DNA of 64,000 bases from Azospirillum lipoferum (GTDB lineage Bacteria; Pseudomonadota; Alphaproteobacteria; Azospirillales; Azospirillaceae): NCBI RefSeq assembly GCF_024170005.1, contig NZ_JALJXJ010000002.1, positions 372,001-436,000 of the forward strand, given 5' to 3'. Made by a program: the position numbers and the translations under genes. Of the stretch, positions 42,455 through 55,714 are shown in pieces (within the stretch, counting starts at the first letter, position 1; every line of letters begins with the position of its first letter). The notes under the pieces are model-generated. The model was given only the letters and a program-made list of their open reading frames with translations, did no database searches and was not told the origin of the DNA.

Positions 42455-44869
42455 TCAGTGACGCAGAGCCTCGCCGTCGGCACCCTTCTCCTGGGCCTTC
42501 GCCGCGGCCGGATCGACCTCCGGCTCGGTCCATTCGATGGGCTCCAGCGGACGGACCAGCGCGTTGCGCAGCACCTCGTCCACCGTGCCGACGGGCATGA
42601 TCTCCAACCCGCGCTTCACGTTGTCCGGGATGTCGGCCAGATCCTTCTCGTTGTCCTTCGGGATCAGCACATGCTTGATGCCACCGCGCAGAGCGGCCAG
42701 CAGCTTCTCCTTCAGGCCGCCGATCGGCAGCACCCGGCCGCGCAGCGTGATCTCGCCGGTCATCGCCACGTCCTTGCGCACCGGAATGCCGGTCAGCACC
42801 GAGACGATGGAGGTGGCCATGGCGACACCGGCCGACGGACCGTCCTTCGGTGTGGCGCCTTCGGGAACGTGGACGTGGATGTCCTTCTTCTCGAACAGCG
42901 TCGGCTTGATGCCGAAGGCGATGGCGCGCGACTTGACGTAGCTCTCGGCCGCCTGGACCGATTCCTTCATCACGTCGCCCAGCTTGCCGGTGGTGGTGAC
43001 GCGGCCCTTGCCGGGCAGGCCGACGGCCTCGATCGACAGCAGCTCGCCGCCGACCTCGGTCCAGGCCAGACCGGTTGTGACGCCCACCAGATCTTCCAAC
43101 TCCGCCTCACCATAGTGGAAGCGGCGGACACCGGCGTACTTGTCCAGGTTGCGGCGGGTGACCGCGACCTTCGCGTTGCCGCCGGACTTCAGCAGGATCT
43201 CCTTCACCGCCTTGCGGCAGAGGTTGGCGATCTCGCGTTCCAGCGAGCGGACGCCGGCTTCCCGCGTGTAGTAGCGGACCAGATCGCGCAGCGCGTCGTC
43301 GGAGATGCTGAACTCGCCCTTCTTCAGGCCGTTCGCCTCCACCTGTTTCTCGATCAGGTGGCGCTTGGAGATCTCGACCTTCTCGTCCTCGGTGTAGCCG
43401 GCGACGCGGATGATCTCCATGCGGTCCAGCAGCGGCTGCGGCATGCGCATCGTGTTGGCCGTGCAGACGAACATCACGTCGGACAGGTCGTAATCGACTT
43501 CCAGGTAATGGTCGTTGAAGGTGCCGTTCTGCTCCGGATCCAGAACCTCCAGCAGGGCGGACGACGGGTCGCCGCGCCAGTCGGCGCCGAGCTTGTCGAT
43601 CTCGTCGAGCAGGAAGAGCGGGTTGGAGGACTTGGCCTTCTTCATGCCCTGGATGACCTTGCCGGGCATCGAGCCGATGTAGGTGCGGCGGTGACCGCGC
43701 ACCTCGGCCTCGTCACGGACGCCGCCCAGCGACATGCGGACGAAGTTGCGCCCCGTGGACTTGGCGATCGACTTGCCGAGCGAGGTCTTGCCGACGCCGG
43801 GCGGGCCGACGAGGCAGAGGATCGGACCCTTGACCTTGTTCATCCGGTTCTGGACGGCAAGATACTCGAGGATGCGCTCCTTGACCTTCTCCAGACCGTA
43901 ATGGTCGGCGTCCAACACCTTCTGGGCCAGCTTCAGGTCGCGCTTCACCTTGGTGCGCTTCTTCCACGGAATGGACAGCATCCAGTCCAGGTAGTTGCGG
44001 ACCACGGTCGCTTCCGCCGACATCGGGCTCATCGACCGCAGCTTCTTCAGCTCGGCCAGAGCCTTCTCGCGGGCCTCCTTGGAGAAGCGGGTCTTGTTGA
44101 TCTTCTCTTCCAGTTCCGCCGATTCGTCGCGGCCGTCCTCGGTCTCGCCGAGTTCCTTCTGGATCGCCTTCAGCTGCTCGTTCAGATAGTACTCGCGCTG
44201 GGTCTTCTCCATCTGCCGCTTGACACGGTTGCGGATGCGCTTTTCCACCTGAAGAACGCCGATCTCGCCTTCCATGAAGGCATAGACCCGCTCCAGACGC
44301 TCCGACACGGTGGCGCATTCCAGCAGCTGCTGCTTTTCCGGAATCTTCAGCGCCAGATGCGAGGCGACGGTGTCGGCCAGCTTGCCGGCTTCCTCGATCT
44401 GGTTGATCGAGACCAGCACCTCCGGCGGAATCTTCTTGTTGAGCTTGATGTACTGCTCGAACTGGGAGACGACGGCGCGGCTCAGCGCCTCCAGTTCCTG
44501 GTTCTCGCCGGTCTTTTCCTCGACCAGCTCGGCCTGGGCCTGGAAGAACTCCTCATTGTCGGCGAACTTGGTGATGGCGGCACGCTGGCCGCCTTCCACC
44601 AGCACCTTGACGGTCCCGTCCGGCAGCTTCAGCAGCTGCAACACGGTGCCGACGGTGCCGACGCTGTAGATGTCGGCCGGAGTCGGATCGTCCTGCGCGG
44701 CGTTCTTCTGGGTGACGAGCAGGATCTGCTTGTCATCCTTCATCACGTCTTCCAGCGCGCGCACGGACTTCTCGCGCCCGACGAACAGCGGCACGATCAT
44801 GTGGGGGAAGACCACGATGTCGCGCAGCGGCAGGACCGGGTAGAGGGCACCACGGGAGAGTTCGATCAT
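42455..44869 (-). CDS. lon: ATP-dependent protease Lon
   Basis: 804 residues from [20 protein letters not shown] (ATG at 44869), with TTGAGG about 9 nt upstream; the extra 17 codons to 44920 are rejected. The LonA order is seen: N-terminal substrate domain, coiled coil, AAA+ module with Walker [16 protein letters not shown] and [10 protein letters not shown], and the protease domain with Ser-Lys dyad (Ser in [11 protein letters not shown], Lys in [13 protein letters not shown]). It degrades misfolded and specific regulatory proteins in the cytoplasm. The C-terminal tail ends in acidic KGADGEAL. It follows a chemoreceptor gene rather than clpX directly. Confidence 0.97.
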   Translation of the reverse strand: MIELSRGALYPVLPLRDIVVFPHMIVPLFVGREKSVRALEDVMKDDKQILLVTQKNAAQDDPTPADIYSVGTVGTVLQLLKLPDGTVKVLVEGGQRAAITKFADNEEFFQAQAELVEEKTGENQELEALSRAVVSQFEQYIKLNKKIPPEVLVSINQIEEAGKLADTVASHLALKIPEKQQLLECATVSERLERVYAFMEGEIGVLQVEKRIRNRVKRQMEKTQREYYLNEQLKAIQKELGETEDGRDESAELEEKINKTRFSKEAREKALAELKKLRSMSPMSAEATVVRNYLDWMLSIPWKKRTKVKRDLKLAQKVLDADHYGLEKVKERILEYLAVQNRMNKVKGPILCLVGPPGVGKTSLGKSIAKSTGRNFVRMSLGGVRDEAEVRGHRRTYIGSMPGKVIQGMKKAKSSNPLFLLDEIDKLGADWRGDPSSALLEVLDPEQNGTFNDHYLEVDYDLSDVMFVCTANTMRMPQPLLDRMEIIRVAGYTEDEKVEISKRHLIEKQVEANGLKKGEFSISDDALRDLVRYYTREAGVRSLEREIANLCRKAVKEILLKSGGNAKVAVTRRNLDKYAGVRRFHYGEAELEDLVGVTTGLAWTEVGGELLSIEAVGLPGKGRVTTTGKLGDVMKESVQAAESYVKSRAIAFGIKPTLFEKKDIHVHVPEGATPKDGPSAGVAMATSIVSVLTGIPVRKDVAMTGEITLRGRVLPIGGLKEKLLAALRGGIKHVLIPKDNEKDLADIPDNVKRGLEIMPVGTVDEVLRNALVRPLEPIEWTEPEVDPAAAKAQEKGADGEALRH

Positions 44870-44965
44870 GGGCAGGGCCTCAATGAATGGATCGCCGCCA
44901 GCCCGGAATGGGCCTGACACAGCCCCCGCCTCGGATCGAGCGCGGGGATCGCCTACGGCACCGGA

Positions 44966-44997
44966 CTAACGTGGCACACGGCCCTGCGGCCTTCAAG
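44966..44997 (-). promoter_or_regulatory. Possible heat-shock (RpoH) promoter for lon
   Basis: On the minus strand CTTGAA (complement of 44992-44997) and CCACGTTAG (complement of 44966-44974) are 17 bp apart, about 100-130 bp before lon. The -35 fits the alphaproteobacterial RpoH element CTTG, and the -10 fits only loosely. lon is a classical heat-shock gene, hence the suggestion. Confidence 0.3.
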
Positions 44998-45076
44998 GGG
45001 GCTGCGGCCCCCAATGGGCGGTTTCCAAGCCGCAACCAGGCAGGAAACCGCCGCTTCCCTCCCCTTTTTCGCCGGA

Positions 45077-47149
45077 TCAGGCGCTCTTGAGGCGGTTCAC
45101 ATAGCCATCGACGGTCGTACGCAGGGTTCCGGCCTCGTTCGACAGGCCGCGTGACGCGGTCAACAGCTCTCCCGAGGCGACGCGCGTGCTTTCCGCGGTG
45201 GATGCGACCTGTCCGATGCTGCCAGACACCTCCACGGTGCCCTGGGCTGCCGCCTGGATGTTGCGGGCGATCTCGCGGGTGGCAGCATTCTGCTGCTCCA
45301 CCGCGGCGGCGACGGCCGACGCGGCCTCGCTGATCGCGGTGACGGTGCGGCTGATGGCGTCGATGGCGGTGACGGCGCTGCCGCTGACATCACGGATTTC
45401 CCCGACGCGAAGCTGGATGTCGTCGGTGGCCTTCGCGGTCTGGCCGGCCAGATTCTTCACCTCGCTGGCGACGACGGCGAAGCCCTTGCCCGCCTCGCCG
45501 GCACGGGCGGCCTCGATGGTGGCGTTCAGCGCCAGGAGGTTGGTCTGCGAGGCGATGGAACTGATCATGTCGACGACCGAACCGATGCCGGCCGCCCGGT
45601 CGGCCAGGGTGGCGACGATCCCGGCGGTGCTGCCGGCCTCGCGCACGGCGTCCTGGGCAATCCGGGAGGCGTCGTCGATCCGGCGGCTGATCTCGCCGAT
45701 GGAAGCCTGAAGCTGTTCGGCGGCGGCGGCTACCGTCTGGATGTTGCCGTTGGCCAGCTCCGACGCCGACGCCACCGACGACGACAGCGAAGACGCACTT
45801 TCGGCGGCGGAGGACAGGCGTTCGGAGTTGCCGCGGACACTCTCCGCGGTGGTGGACAAATGCCCCACTACGGATTCGAGCTGCGCCACGAATTCCTGGG
45901 TCGCCCGCTCCATGATGCGCCGGTTCTCCTCGCGCGTCTCGCGTTCGGTCTGCCGACGGGACTCGGCGTCGTCGGCTTCGCGGGCACGGGATTGCAGCAC
46001 TTCGATCGCCGCGGCCATCTCACCGATCTCATCGGACCGATGCCGGTGCGGGACGGCGAGATCGCGCCGTCCGCCAGCGATGAGACCGATCACATCCGCC
46101 AGTTCGACAATCGGACGCGATGCCCGCCGAGTGATCGCGATCGCGGCGCCGATCAAGGCCGCAAAGCCGGCAACCATCACCCCGATCGCCAGCAGCATGC
46201 GGCGGAATGCCCCGGAATGATGGTCGGACGCCATCTCGCGGCCGACGGTGATGCCGGCGTCGCGGATCACCAGAAGATCCTGGAGCAGCGGGGAGGCCGA
46301 GCGGCGCCATTCCGCGCCATCGAGGTCATAGGGTTTGCCGGCACGCGACGCCGCCAGAACCCGCGCCTTGAAGGCGCCGAAGCCCTGGATGTAACCCTTG
46401 CGCGCGGTCTCCAGCGCCGTCCGCAGCAATGGCTCCATCTCGCCGGCGACGATATCGTCCTCGACCGAACCCCAGTTGGCCATGATCCGCCCCTCCAGCG
46501 TCATCGCCTCGGCTTCGGCCTCCGGGGTCATCGGCTTTCCGGTGCCCAGGGTACGGAGATACAGGACCGACTGCTGGCCGGCCTGCTCACGCAGGGCGGC
46601 AGCCCGGATGGCAATATCGACGCGGTCGCCCACGGCCGAATCGAGGTCATTCAGACGGTGGTCGAGCCGGTTCGTCGTTACCGCAATCTGTTCGGCCACC
46701 TTGACCATACCGGCAAAGAACTGCGCCGAGGCGTCGGCCGGACGGGCGGATGGCTCCTTCGCCAGCCAGCCGTCGGTCATGGTGCGGACCTCCGAAAGCC
46801 GCTGCGCCAGCCCGGCGCTCTCCGAACTGGCCCGGGCATCCGCCAATATCTTGAGGGAGGCAATATAAGCGGCGAGCGCCGTATCCGCCTGGGAGCGCAC
46901 CTTCGACAACGAAGCCCGGGTGGCGTCGTCGAGGCTCTTCCCCGACGTCAGCGGCAGGTTGACCACACCACGTTCCAGCGCCATCGCTTCGCTCACCGCG
47001 GTGGCTGCACCCACCACATCGACAATGTTCCGGGCATCGACGGCCCGGCCGGCCGACGCGCTCTCCTGCACTGCAAGCCACGTCGCGGGGACAGCGGAGA
47101 CCACCCCAACGCATGTCAGGCACACATAAAGAAAATTCCGTATTTTCAT
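45077..47149 (-). CDS. Transmembrane methyl-accepting chemotaxis protein
   Basis: 690 residues from [12 protein letters not shown] (ATG at 47149). TM1 (about 6-28) is followed by a roughly 300-residue periplasmic sensor domain, all-helical in character ([35 protein letters not shown]), then TM2 ([20 protein letters not shown]), a HAMP domain ([20 protein letters not shown]) and a cytoplasmic signalling hairpin with [20 protein letters not shown] at the tip. The sensor's ligand cannot be told from sequence. It is inserted between clpX, whose terminator precedes it, and lon. Ordinary codon use gives no sign of recent transfer. Confidence 0.92.
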   Translation of the reverse strand: MKIRNFLYVCLTCVGVVSAVPATWLAVQESASAGRAVDARNIVDVVGAATAVSEAMALERGVVNLPLTSGKSLDDATRASLSKVRSQADTALAAYIASLKILADARASSESAGLAQRLSEVRTMTDGWLAKEPSARPADASAQFFAGMVKVAEQIAVTTNRLDHRLNDLDSAVGDRVDIAIRAAALREQAGQQSVLYLRTLGTGKPMTPEAEAEAMTLEGRIMANWGSVEDDIVAGEMEPLLRTALETARKGYIQGFGAFKARVLAASRAGKPYDLDGAEWRRSASPLLQDLLVIRDAGITVGREMASDHHSGAFRRMLLAIGVMVAGFAALIGAAIAITRRASRPIVELADVIGLIAGGRRDLAVPHRHRSDEIGEMAAAIEVLQSRAREADDAESRRQTERETREENRRIMERATQEFVAQLESVVGHLSTTAESVRGNSERLSSAAESASSLSSSVASASELANGNIQTVAAAAEQLQASIGEISRRIDDASRIAQDAVREAGSTAGIVATLADRAAGIGSVVDMISSIASQTNLLALNATIEAARAGEAGKGFAVVASEVKNLAGQTAKATDDIQLRVGEIRDVSGSAVTAIDAISRTVTAISEAASAVAAAVEQQNAATREIARNIQAAAQGTVEVSGSIGQVASTAESTRVASGELLTASRGLSNEAGTLRTTVDGYVNRLKSA

Positions 47150-47375
47150 TGCTCGCCCACCGCAATTTTCTTGTTCAAGCGGTCGGAATCGCCGAAGCAC
47201 GAGCCGAAGCGACGTGGCTGATCTTGCGCTTCCAAACTTTCTGGCTAACACTATCACCGGATATTTTCTGATTTATTAATTCTGTAGCTATGCCATCTTG
47301 TGGACGGATGGTTGAATTTCAGAATTATAGATGCACGCGCCAGCAAGGACACGCCGCCCAACCTGAACGGGCACA

Positions 47376-47405
47376 AAGAAAAAGGGGCGCCGAAGCGCCC
47401 CTTTC
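47376..47405 (-). terminator. Rho-independent terminator of clpX
   Basis: On the minus strand AAAGGGGCGC and GCGCCCCTTT form a perfect 10-bp stem around a TTCG tetraloop (stem 47381-47390 and 47395-47404), followed by TTCTTTG. It lies 29 bp past the clpX stop and isolates clpX from the chemoreceptor. Confidence 0.85.
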
Positions 47406-47433
47406 GATTGTCACGTCAGCTATGTTGCGCGAA

Positions 47434-48696
<1,263 letters not shown>

Positions 48697-48951
48697 CGGT
48701 ACTCCGTCATCTCGCGGGAGGCGTGGACCCCTAGGACCATGCCCGTTCGCGGCGCCCCCCGACGCCGGTCCTACTCAGGTTATCGCGGACGGCGTCCGCG
48801 ACAAGGTCATGCGCCATTGTAGCGACGCATCACGATCCGCATGGCTGGGTCCCTTTGGGAGACTGCCCTGTGACCGGATCGTGTCACTGCCATTCAACAA
48901 CAGCGTCACGACCCGATCAACCCTTTGTTGGGTGGGCTCAGGACCCACCGC

Positions 48952-49578
<627 letters not shown>

Positions 49579-49651
49579 GTGTTCTTCCCTGCCCCCGCAG
49601 TTGGCTGAACCGGTGATCGTTGCCGGCACGGAACCACATATAGGAACCTTC

Positions 49652-49675
49652 GGGGGCGGATGGTAGTCCGCCCCC
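49652..49675 (-). terminator. Hairpin after tig
   Basis: GGGGGCGGA (49652-49660) and TCCGCCCCC (49667-49675) form a perfect 9-bp stem with a 6-nt loop, 15 bp beyond the tig stop. There is no T tract on the coding strand, so it may act as an mRNA-stabilising or attenuating element between tig and clpP. Confidence 0.5.
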
Positions 49676-49690
49676 ACTCCTTTTGGGGAG

Positions 49691-51034
49691 TTAGGCGGCC
49701 GCAGACTCGTTGCCGGCCTCGTCCTCGTCCTTCGTCAGCTCTTCGACGCTGACGGTCTTCTCGGTGACCTTGGCCTGATCCAGGATGTGGTCGACCACCT
49801 TGTCCTCGAAGATCGGGGCGCGGAGGTTCTCCAGAGCCTGCTGGTTCTGCTTGAAGAACTCGAACACCTGACGCTCCTGACCGGGGAAGCGGCGGGCTTC
49901 GTTGATCAGGGCGCGGTTCACCTCGTCCTGGGTGACCTGGATGTTGTTGCGGCGGCCGACTTCCGACAGCAGCAGACCCAGGCGGACGCGGCGCTCGGCG
50001 ATCGAGCGGTACTCGGCCTTCAGCTCGTCCTCGGACTTGTTGGCATCCTCGCCGGCGGTGCCGTTCTTGATCTCCTCCTGGAGACGCTCCCAGATGCCGC
50101 CGAACTCGATGTCGACCATGCCGGCCGGCACCTCGAAGGAATGGGCCTCGGCCAGCTTGTCGAGCAGCTGGCGCTTCACGCGCAGGCGGGACAGGCCGTC
50201 ATACTCGCCCTTGATGCGGTCGCGGATGGCTTCGCGCATCTTCTCCAGGCTCTCCATGCCGAACTCCTTGGCGAGTTCGTCATTCACCTCGGCCGGGACG
50301 TTCTTGCGCAGCTCCTTCACGTCGACCTCGAAGACCGTCGCGGCACCCTTCAGGCGCTCGTGCGGGTAGTCCTCCGGGAAGGTGACGTTGACGGTGCGGT
50401 GCTCGCCGGCCTTGACGCCGACCAGCTGCTCCTCGAAGCCCGGAACGAAGCGGCCGGCACCCAGCTCCAGCGGGTAGTCCTTGCCGTCCATGCCTTCCAG
50501 CGCCTCGCCGTCGACCGTGCCGGCGAAGTCGATCACGGCGATGTCGCCGGTCTCGGCAGCACGGTCCTCGGTAACCGGGGCCTGGGTCGCGTGGGAGGAG
50601 GCCAGACGGGTCAGCGCTTCCTGCACCGACTCCTCGGTGACCTCGGCGACCGGCTTCTCCAGCTCGATGCCGGTGAAGTCGCCCGGCTCGACGTCCGGCA
50701 GCAGCTCGACCGCCATCTTGTAGGTGAGGTCGCCGCCGTCCTCATACTTCTCGACTTCGATCTTCGGCTGCAGGGCGACGCGCAGGCCGCGCTCGCTCAG
50801 CGCCTGGCGCGAGCTGTCGGAGATGGCGTCCTCCAGCACCTCGGACAGCACGCCGCCGAAATAGCGCTGCTTGATCACGGTGACCGGCACCTTGCCCGGA
50901 CGGAAGCCCGGCAACTGGACCGTGCGGCGCAGCTCTTCCAGCTTGCCGTTCACCTTCTCTTCGATGTCCTTGGCGGAAATGACGACCTGAAATTCGCGCT
51001 TGAGGCCGTCGGTGCTGGTCTCGGTGATGTTCAT
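49691..51034 (-). CDS. tig: Trigger factor (ribosome-associated chaperone)
   Basis: 447 residues. The ribosome-binding signature is [13 protein letters not shown] near the N-terminus. The FKBP-type peptidyl-prolyl isomerase domain follows (about 155-245; [40 protein letters not shown]), then the helical C-terminal substrate cradle. An acidic/Ala C-terminal tail ends it. It folds nascent chains at the tunnel exit. It starts 92 bp after tRNA-Leu. Confidence 0.97.
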   Translation of the reverse strand: MNITETSTDGLKREFQVVISAKDIEEKVNGKLEELRRTVQLPGFRPGKVPVTVIKQRYFGGVLSEVLEDAISDSSRQALSERGLRVALQPKIEVEKYEDGGDLTYKMAVELLPDVEPGDFTGIELEKPVAEVTEESVQEALTRLASSHATQAPVTEDRAAETGDIAVIDFAGTVDGEALEGMDGKDYPLELGAGRFVPGFEEQLVGVKAGEHRTVNVTFPEDYPHERLKGAATVFEVDVKELRKNVPAEVNDELAKEFGMESLEKMREAIRDRIKGEYDGLSRLRVKRQLLDKLAEAHSFEVPAGMVDIEFGGIWERLQEEIKNGTAGEDANKSEDELKAEYRSIAERRVRLGLLLSEVGRRNNIQVTQDEVNRALINEARRFPGQERQVFEFFKQNQQALENLRAPIFEDKVVDHILDQAKVTEKTVSVEELTKDEDEAGNESAAA

Positions 51035-51126
51035 CGGAACGAAAGCCTATCTCGTTGTTCCGGCCCGGCGGCGCCCGTCCGGGCGGCCCGAATCCGTGTT
51101 GTCCATGCGGTCCAAGGTGTTGCCAT

Positions 51127-51211
<85 letters not shown>

Positions 51212-51364
51212 TTCTCATGGCAAAGGCAGCCGCGACGGGTGCGCAAACACCCGCCGGACCGCCGGCGAAGTCCGGTCTATAGCACAGCGCGCCGGAAGCA
51301 AACAGGCAAAATGGCCCGACTCAAGAGAGTGAGGCGCGGTCTGTTCGCGTCAGCCGCCCGCTTT

Positions 51365-52891
51365 TCACCCAGCCTTCGCCAGGGACCGCACCGCGGAGGA
51401 GGTGATGATGCGTCCCTCGCCGGTGTAGGACTCGTGGTTGGCGTCGATCTCGCCCAGGCGGTAGCGGTAGTTGATCATCATGCCCAGCGACTGTTTCAGC
51501 CCCTTGCCCGAGCGGTCGGCCAACCAGTTCAGCCGCTCCATCCGGGCACCGTTGGTCAGGTGGAAATGCGCCACCGGATCCAGCGCGCGGGGGCGGCCAT
51601 GGCCCTTCGCCTCCTGCACGCTGGTCAGGTAATGGACGCCCATACGCGTCAGCGGGCCACGCAGGCGCTTCTGCAACTCCTCGTCCTCGGCCCAGCCGGG
51701 ACGGGCGAGCGCACGGGACAGCAGCGGCGATTCGTCGGCACCGACACCGCCTTCGGTGGATGCGTCCGCGTCTTCGGTCTGCTCAAGCTCCGCCAGCCGT
51801 TCGGCGATGCGCTCGGCCTCGGTGTTGGTCAGCAGGGCGTCGCCGTCGCGGTCGAGCGCGCGATCGAACCAGCGGCGGAAACCGGGGATCGGCGACAGGG
51901 TGGCGTAGCACTTGATGTTGGGGAACTCGGTCGCCAGCCCGTCGACCACCCGCTTGATCAGGAAATTGCCGAAGCTGATGCCGGCCAGCCCGACCTGCGC
52001 GTTGGAGATCGAATAGAAGATGGCGCTGTCGGCGCTCTTGGGATCGCAAACCGGCGCGGTCGGGTCGAGCAGGGCCTGCACATTATCCGACATGCCCTGG
52101 ACCAGCGCCACCTCGACGAAGATCAGCGGCTCATGCGGCATGCGCGGGTGGAAGAAGGCGAAGCAGCGGCGATCCGAATCGAGCCGGTCCTTCAGGTCCT
52201 GCCAGCCGCTGATCTCGTGCACCGCCTCATACTTGATCAGCTTCTCCAGCAGCGAGGCCGGGCTGTCCCAGGTGATGCGGTGCATCTCCAGGAAGCCGAC
52301 GTCGAACCAGGCCCGCAGCAGGTTCTTCAGATCGTCTTCCAGCGCCTGCAACAGCGGTTCGCCGCGTGCCATCTCCATCAACTCGGCACGCAGATCGACC
52401 AGGAACTTCACCCCTTCCGGCAGGGCGTTGAACTGGGTCAGCAGCCGCAGGCGCGGCGGTTCCAGCGCGCGGCGCAAGGCCCGTTCGGCATGGCCACGGG
52501 CCACCGGGTCGGCCGCCGCCTGGAAGGTCGCCATCGCGTCCATCACCGCATCGCGGTCGACGTCGAAGTCGCGCGCGAGCATCAGAAGGAAGTTGCGCCG
52601 CCCCTGCGGGTCCAGCGCCAGATAGGTGCGGCCGAGCTGGGCGGCGCGGGCGCGGGCCGAGACCTCGCCGCCGCGCGATTCCAGGCAGGCCTCGATCTGC
52701 TCCTTCAGACGCTCGGCGTCCTCCTTGGGCAGATGGGTGCGCGGCGCCGCGCCGACGGCGCCGCGGGCCGACGCCGCGATCTCGCGCCAGCGGGTGCGCA
52801 GGTTGTCCAGCGCGCGGTCGAAGAAGTTGGGCTGCGCGGCCTGGGATGGCGGCACAGGCTCCAGAGTGGTGGTGTCGGGTGCGTCGCTCAT
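51365..52891 (-). CDS. Malonyl-CoA decarboxylase
   Basis: 508 residues from MSDAPDTTTLEPV (ATG at 52891). It converts malonyl-CoA to acetyl-CoA and CO2. The family organisation is visible: an all-helical N-terminal oligomerisation domain, then the GNAT-like catalytic domain with CFAFFHPRMPHEPLIFVEVA, YSISNAQVGLAGISFGNFLI, KCYATLSPIPGFRRWF, and the C-terminal VAHFHLTNGARMERLNWLAD. The His and Ser residues of the active site proposed for this family fall within the last two segments (HFHLTNGA, TLSPIPG). It is not in a recognisable malonate-use operon here. Confidence 0.93.
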   Translation of the reverse strand: MSDAPDTTTLEPVPPSQAAQPNFFDRALDNLRTRWREIAASARGAVGAAPRTHLPKEDAERLKEQIEACLESRGGEVSARARAAQLGRTYLALDPQGRRNFLLMLARDFDVDRDAVMDAMATFQAAADPVARGHAERALRRALEPPRLRLLTQFNALPEGVKFLVDLRAELMEMARGEPLLQALEDDLKNLLRAWFDVGFLEMHRITWDSPASLLEKLIKYEAVHEISGWQDLKDRLDSDRRCFAFFHPRMPHEPLIFVEVALVQGMSDNVQALLDPTAPVCDPKSADSAIFYSISNAQVGLAGISFGNFLIKRVVDGLATEFPNIKCYATLSPIPGFRRWFDRALDRDGDALLTNTEAERIAERLAELEQTEDADASTEGGVGADESPLLSRALARPGWAEDEELQKRLRGPLTRMGVHYLTSVQEAKGHGRPRALDPVAHFHLTNGARMERLNWLADRSGKGLKQSLGMMINYRYRLGEIDANHESYTGEGRIITSSAVRSLAKAG

Positions 52892-52982
52892 ACCCCGGAG
52901 TCTGGCCCTGCCCGGCCGGCGCCGCAAGTGGGCGCGCGGACGCAGCCGTCCGGAGTACCGCAGACGCCGCAATTGTCAGGCT

Positions 52983-54446
52983 CTATCCTTGAGCCTTCAG
53001 CGCCTTGAGCACGCCGGGCAGCGCCCCTGCCAGATCGTCGGAGATCAGGCCGGGGCCGAGCGCCCGCCCGGCCTCGCCATGCAGCCAGACGGCGGTGCAG
53101 GCGGCCTCGAACCCGTCCATTCCCTGCGCCAGCAGGCCCAGCACGATGCCGGCCAGCACGTCGCCGGTTCCGGCGGTCGCCAGATCTGGCGGCGCATTCA
53201 TGTTGACCACGGCCCTGCCGTCGGGGGCGGCGACCACGGTGTCGGCCCCCTTCAGCACGACGACCGCACCGGACCTTGCGGCGGCGGCACGCACCCGCGA
53301 CAGCTTGTCGCCGTCCATGCCGACGGAATCGCCGAACAGCCGGGCGAACTCCCCCTCATGCGGGGTGAGGACACAGCGTTTGTCGAGCCGGTCGAGAAGC
53401 TCATCGGCCGACTCGGCGAAACTGGTCAGCGCGTCGGCATCGAGGACACAGGCGCGGCGGGCGTCCAGAGCGGCCATCACAGCGGCGCGGGTCTGCGCCC
53501 CCCTGCCCGCCCCCGGCCCGATCAGCACCGCGTTCTTGCGCGGGTCCTGCAACAGCCGGGCGAAGGCGCCGGCATCCTCCAGCGGGTCGACGATCACGCT
53601 GGCGCAGCCGGCGGCATAGATCGGGAAGGCCTCCTGCGGGCAGGCGATGGTGACCAGCCCGGCCCCGGCACGCAAAGCCGCGACCGAGGCCAGCCGTGCC
53701 GCCCCCGTCATCCGCGTACCGCCCAGCACCACCGCATGGCCGCGCGCGTATTTGTGGCCGTCCAGCGCCGGCCAGGGGAAGCGGTGACGCCACAGCGACG
53801 GTTCGTTCGCTGCGGTCTGCGGCGCGATGCTGTCCAGCACCCGCTCCGGAATGCCGATATCGGCCACCACCACCTCGCCGCACAGAGTACGGCCGGGCAG
53901 CAGCACGTGGCCGGGCTTGCGGCGGAAGAAAGTGACGGTCAGCGCCGCCTGGGGAGCCGCACCCAGCACGCGGCCGCTGTCGCCATGCAGGCCGCTCGGG
54001 ACATCGACGGCGACGACGGTGCGCCCCTCCATCGCCTCGACGATGGAACGGGCAAGGCCATCGAGCGGCCGGGACAGTCCGGCGCCGAACAGCGCGTCGA
54101 TGACCAGGGGGTTGCCCTTCAGGATGTAGGGATCGGCCGCCTCGATCGGGCCGGGCCAGCGGTCCGCCGCCACCGCTGCATCGCCGGTCAGGGCGGACCG
54201 GGTGCCGAGCAGCGCCAGCCGCACCGGCCAGCCGGCCTCCAGCAGAAGCCGGGCGATGACGAAACCGTCGCCACCATTATTGCCGGGACCGCAGAGCACG
54301 GCGGTCGGATGCGGAGCCCAGCGTTCGCACACCGCGCGGACCACGGCGGCGCCGGCGGCCTCCATCAGGACCGGACCGGGCACCCCGGCGGCGATGGCCA
54401 GCTGGTCAGCCCGATACATCTCCGCGACGGACAGAAGCTCATCCAT
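52983..54446 (-). CDS. nnr: Bifunctional NAD(P)H-hydrate repair enzyme (epimerase/dehydratase)
   Basis: 487 residues from MDELLSVAEMYRAD (ATG at 54446, GGGGAG upstream). It repairs hydrated NADH/NADPH. The N-terminal YjeF_N epimerase half spans about 1-210 (ECGPGNNGGDGFVIARLLLE-type site, here LCGPGNNGGDGFVIARLL). The C-terminal YjeF_C/ribokinase-like dehydratase half shows GGTRMTGAARLASVAALRAG, CVLTPHEGEFARLFG and NAPPDLATAGTGDVLAGIVL. An nnr-glnB neighbourhood is seen in related alphaproteobacteria, but here the genes are divergent with tRNA-His between them. Confidence 0.94.
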   Translation of the reverse strand: MDELLSVAEMYRADQLAIAAGVPGPVLMEAAGAAVVRAVCERWAPHPTAVLCGPGNNGGDGFVIARLLLEAGWPVRLALLGTRSALTGDAAVAADRWPGPIEAADPYILKGNPLVIDALFGAGLSRPLDGLARSIVEAMEGRTVVAVDVPSGLHGDSGRVLGAAPQAALTVTFFRRKPGHVLLPGRTLCGEVVVADIGIPERVLDSIAPQTAANEPSLWRHRFPWPALDGHKYARGHAVVLGGTRMTGAARLASVAALRAGAGLVTIACPQEAFPIYAAGCASVIVDPLEDAGAFARLLQDPRKNAVLIGPGAGRGAQTRAAVMAALDARRACVLDADALTSFAESADELLDRLDKRCVLTPHEGEFARLFGDSVGMDGDKLSRVRAAAARSGAVVVLKGADTVVAAPDGRAVVNMNAPPDLATAGTGDVLAGIVLGLLAQGMDGFEAACTAVWLHGEAGRALGPGLISDDLAGALPGVLKALKAQG

Positions 54447-54523
54447 CCCCCACTCTCCCCGACCCTGGCTTGCCGTGCCGTTCCCTGGGCGGGCGAAGAT
54501 TCGCACGCCCGCTCTACCCCTAG

Positions 54524-55420
<897 letters not shown>

Positions 55421-55642
55421 TCGCGTAACTCCGTCGTCTCCACCGTTCCGATCGGCCTTCCTCCGACCAGCACCCGCCAACATGCGCCGTTTTCCCCTCC
55501 CCCTCACGCCGGCCCCGGCCGCACTCCTCGCCGAACGGCCGAAAGGCGCCTATGGCGAACGTGCGAGTTTTTGGGTTGGCGCGTTGTGCGGGGAAGAAAG
55601 GCGTGAGATAACGTCCGCCGCGAGCGCCGCCCTCCGCCGCCA

Positions 55643-55659
55643 AAGCCCCTTCGGGGCTT
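55643..55659 (+). promoter_or_regulatory. Hairpin between glnB and glnA
   Basis: AAGCCCC and GGGGCTT form a perfect 7-bp stem with a TTC loop, in the 294-bp glnB-glnA gap. No T tract follows. It could protect or differentially process the dicistronic mRNA, so glnA and glnB are made in unequal amounts. Confidence 0.5.
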
Positions 55660-55714
55660 CGACAGCGGCTTGACGCAGCGGGATCCAACCCTCTTAAAGC
55701 GTGGAAAAAGAGAC

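Noticed and set aside
41924..44917. A 997-codon plus-strand frame opposite lon
   Set aside because: Antisense shadow of a gene with unambiguous Lon motifs; no motif of its own.
47150..47433. Possible sigma-28 promoter (TAAA and TGATAG) ahead of the transmembrane chemoreceptor
   Set aside because: The -10 element matches only 5 of 8 positions and the spacing is wrong by two bases; AT-rich sequence makes chance matches likely.
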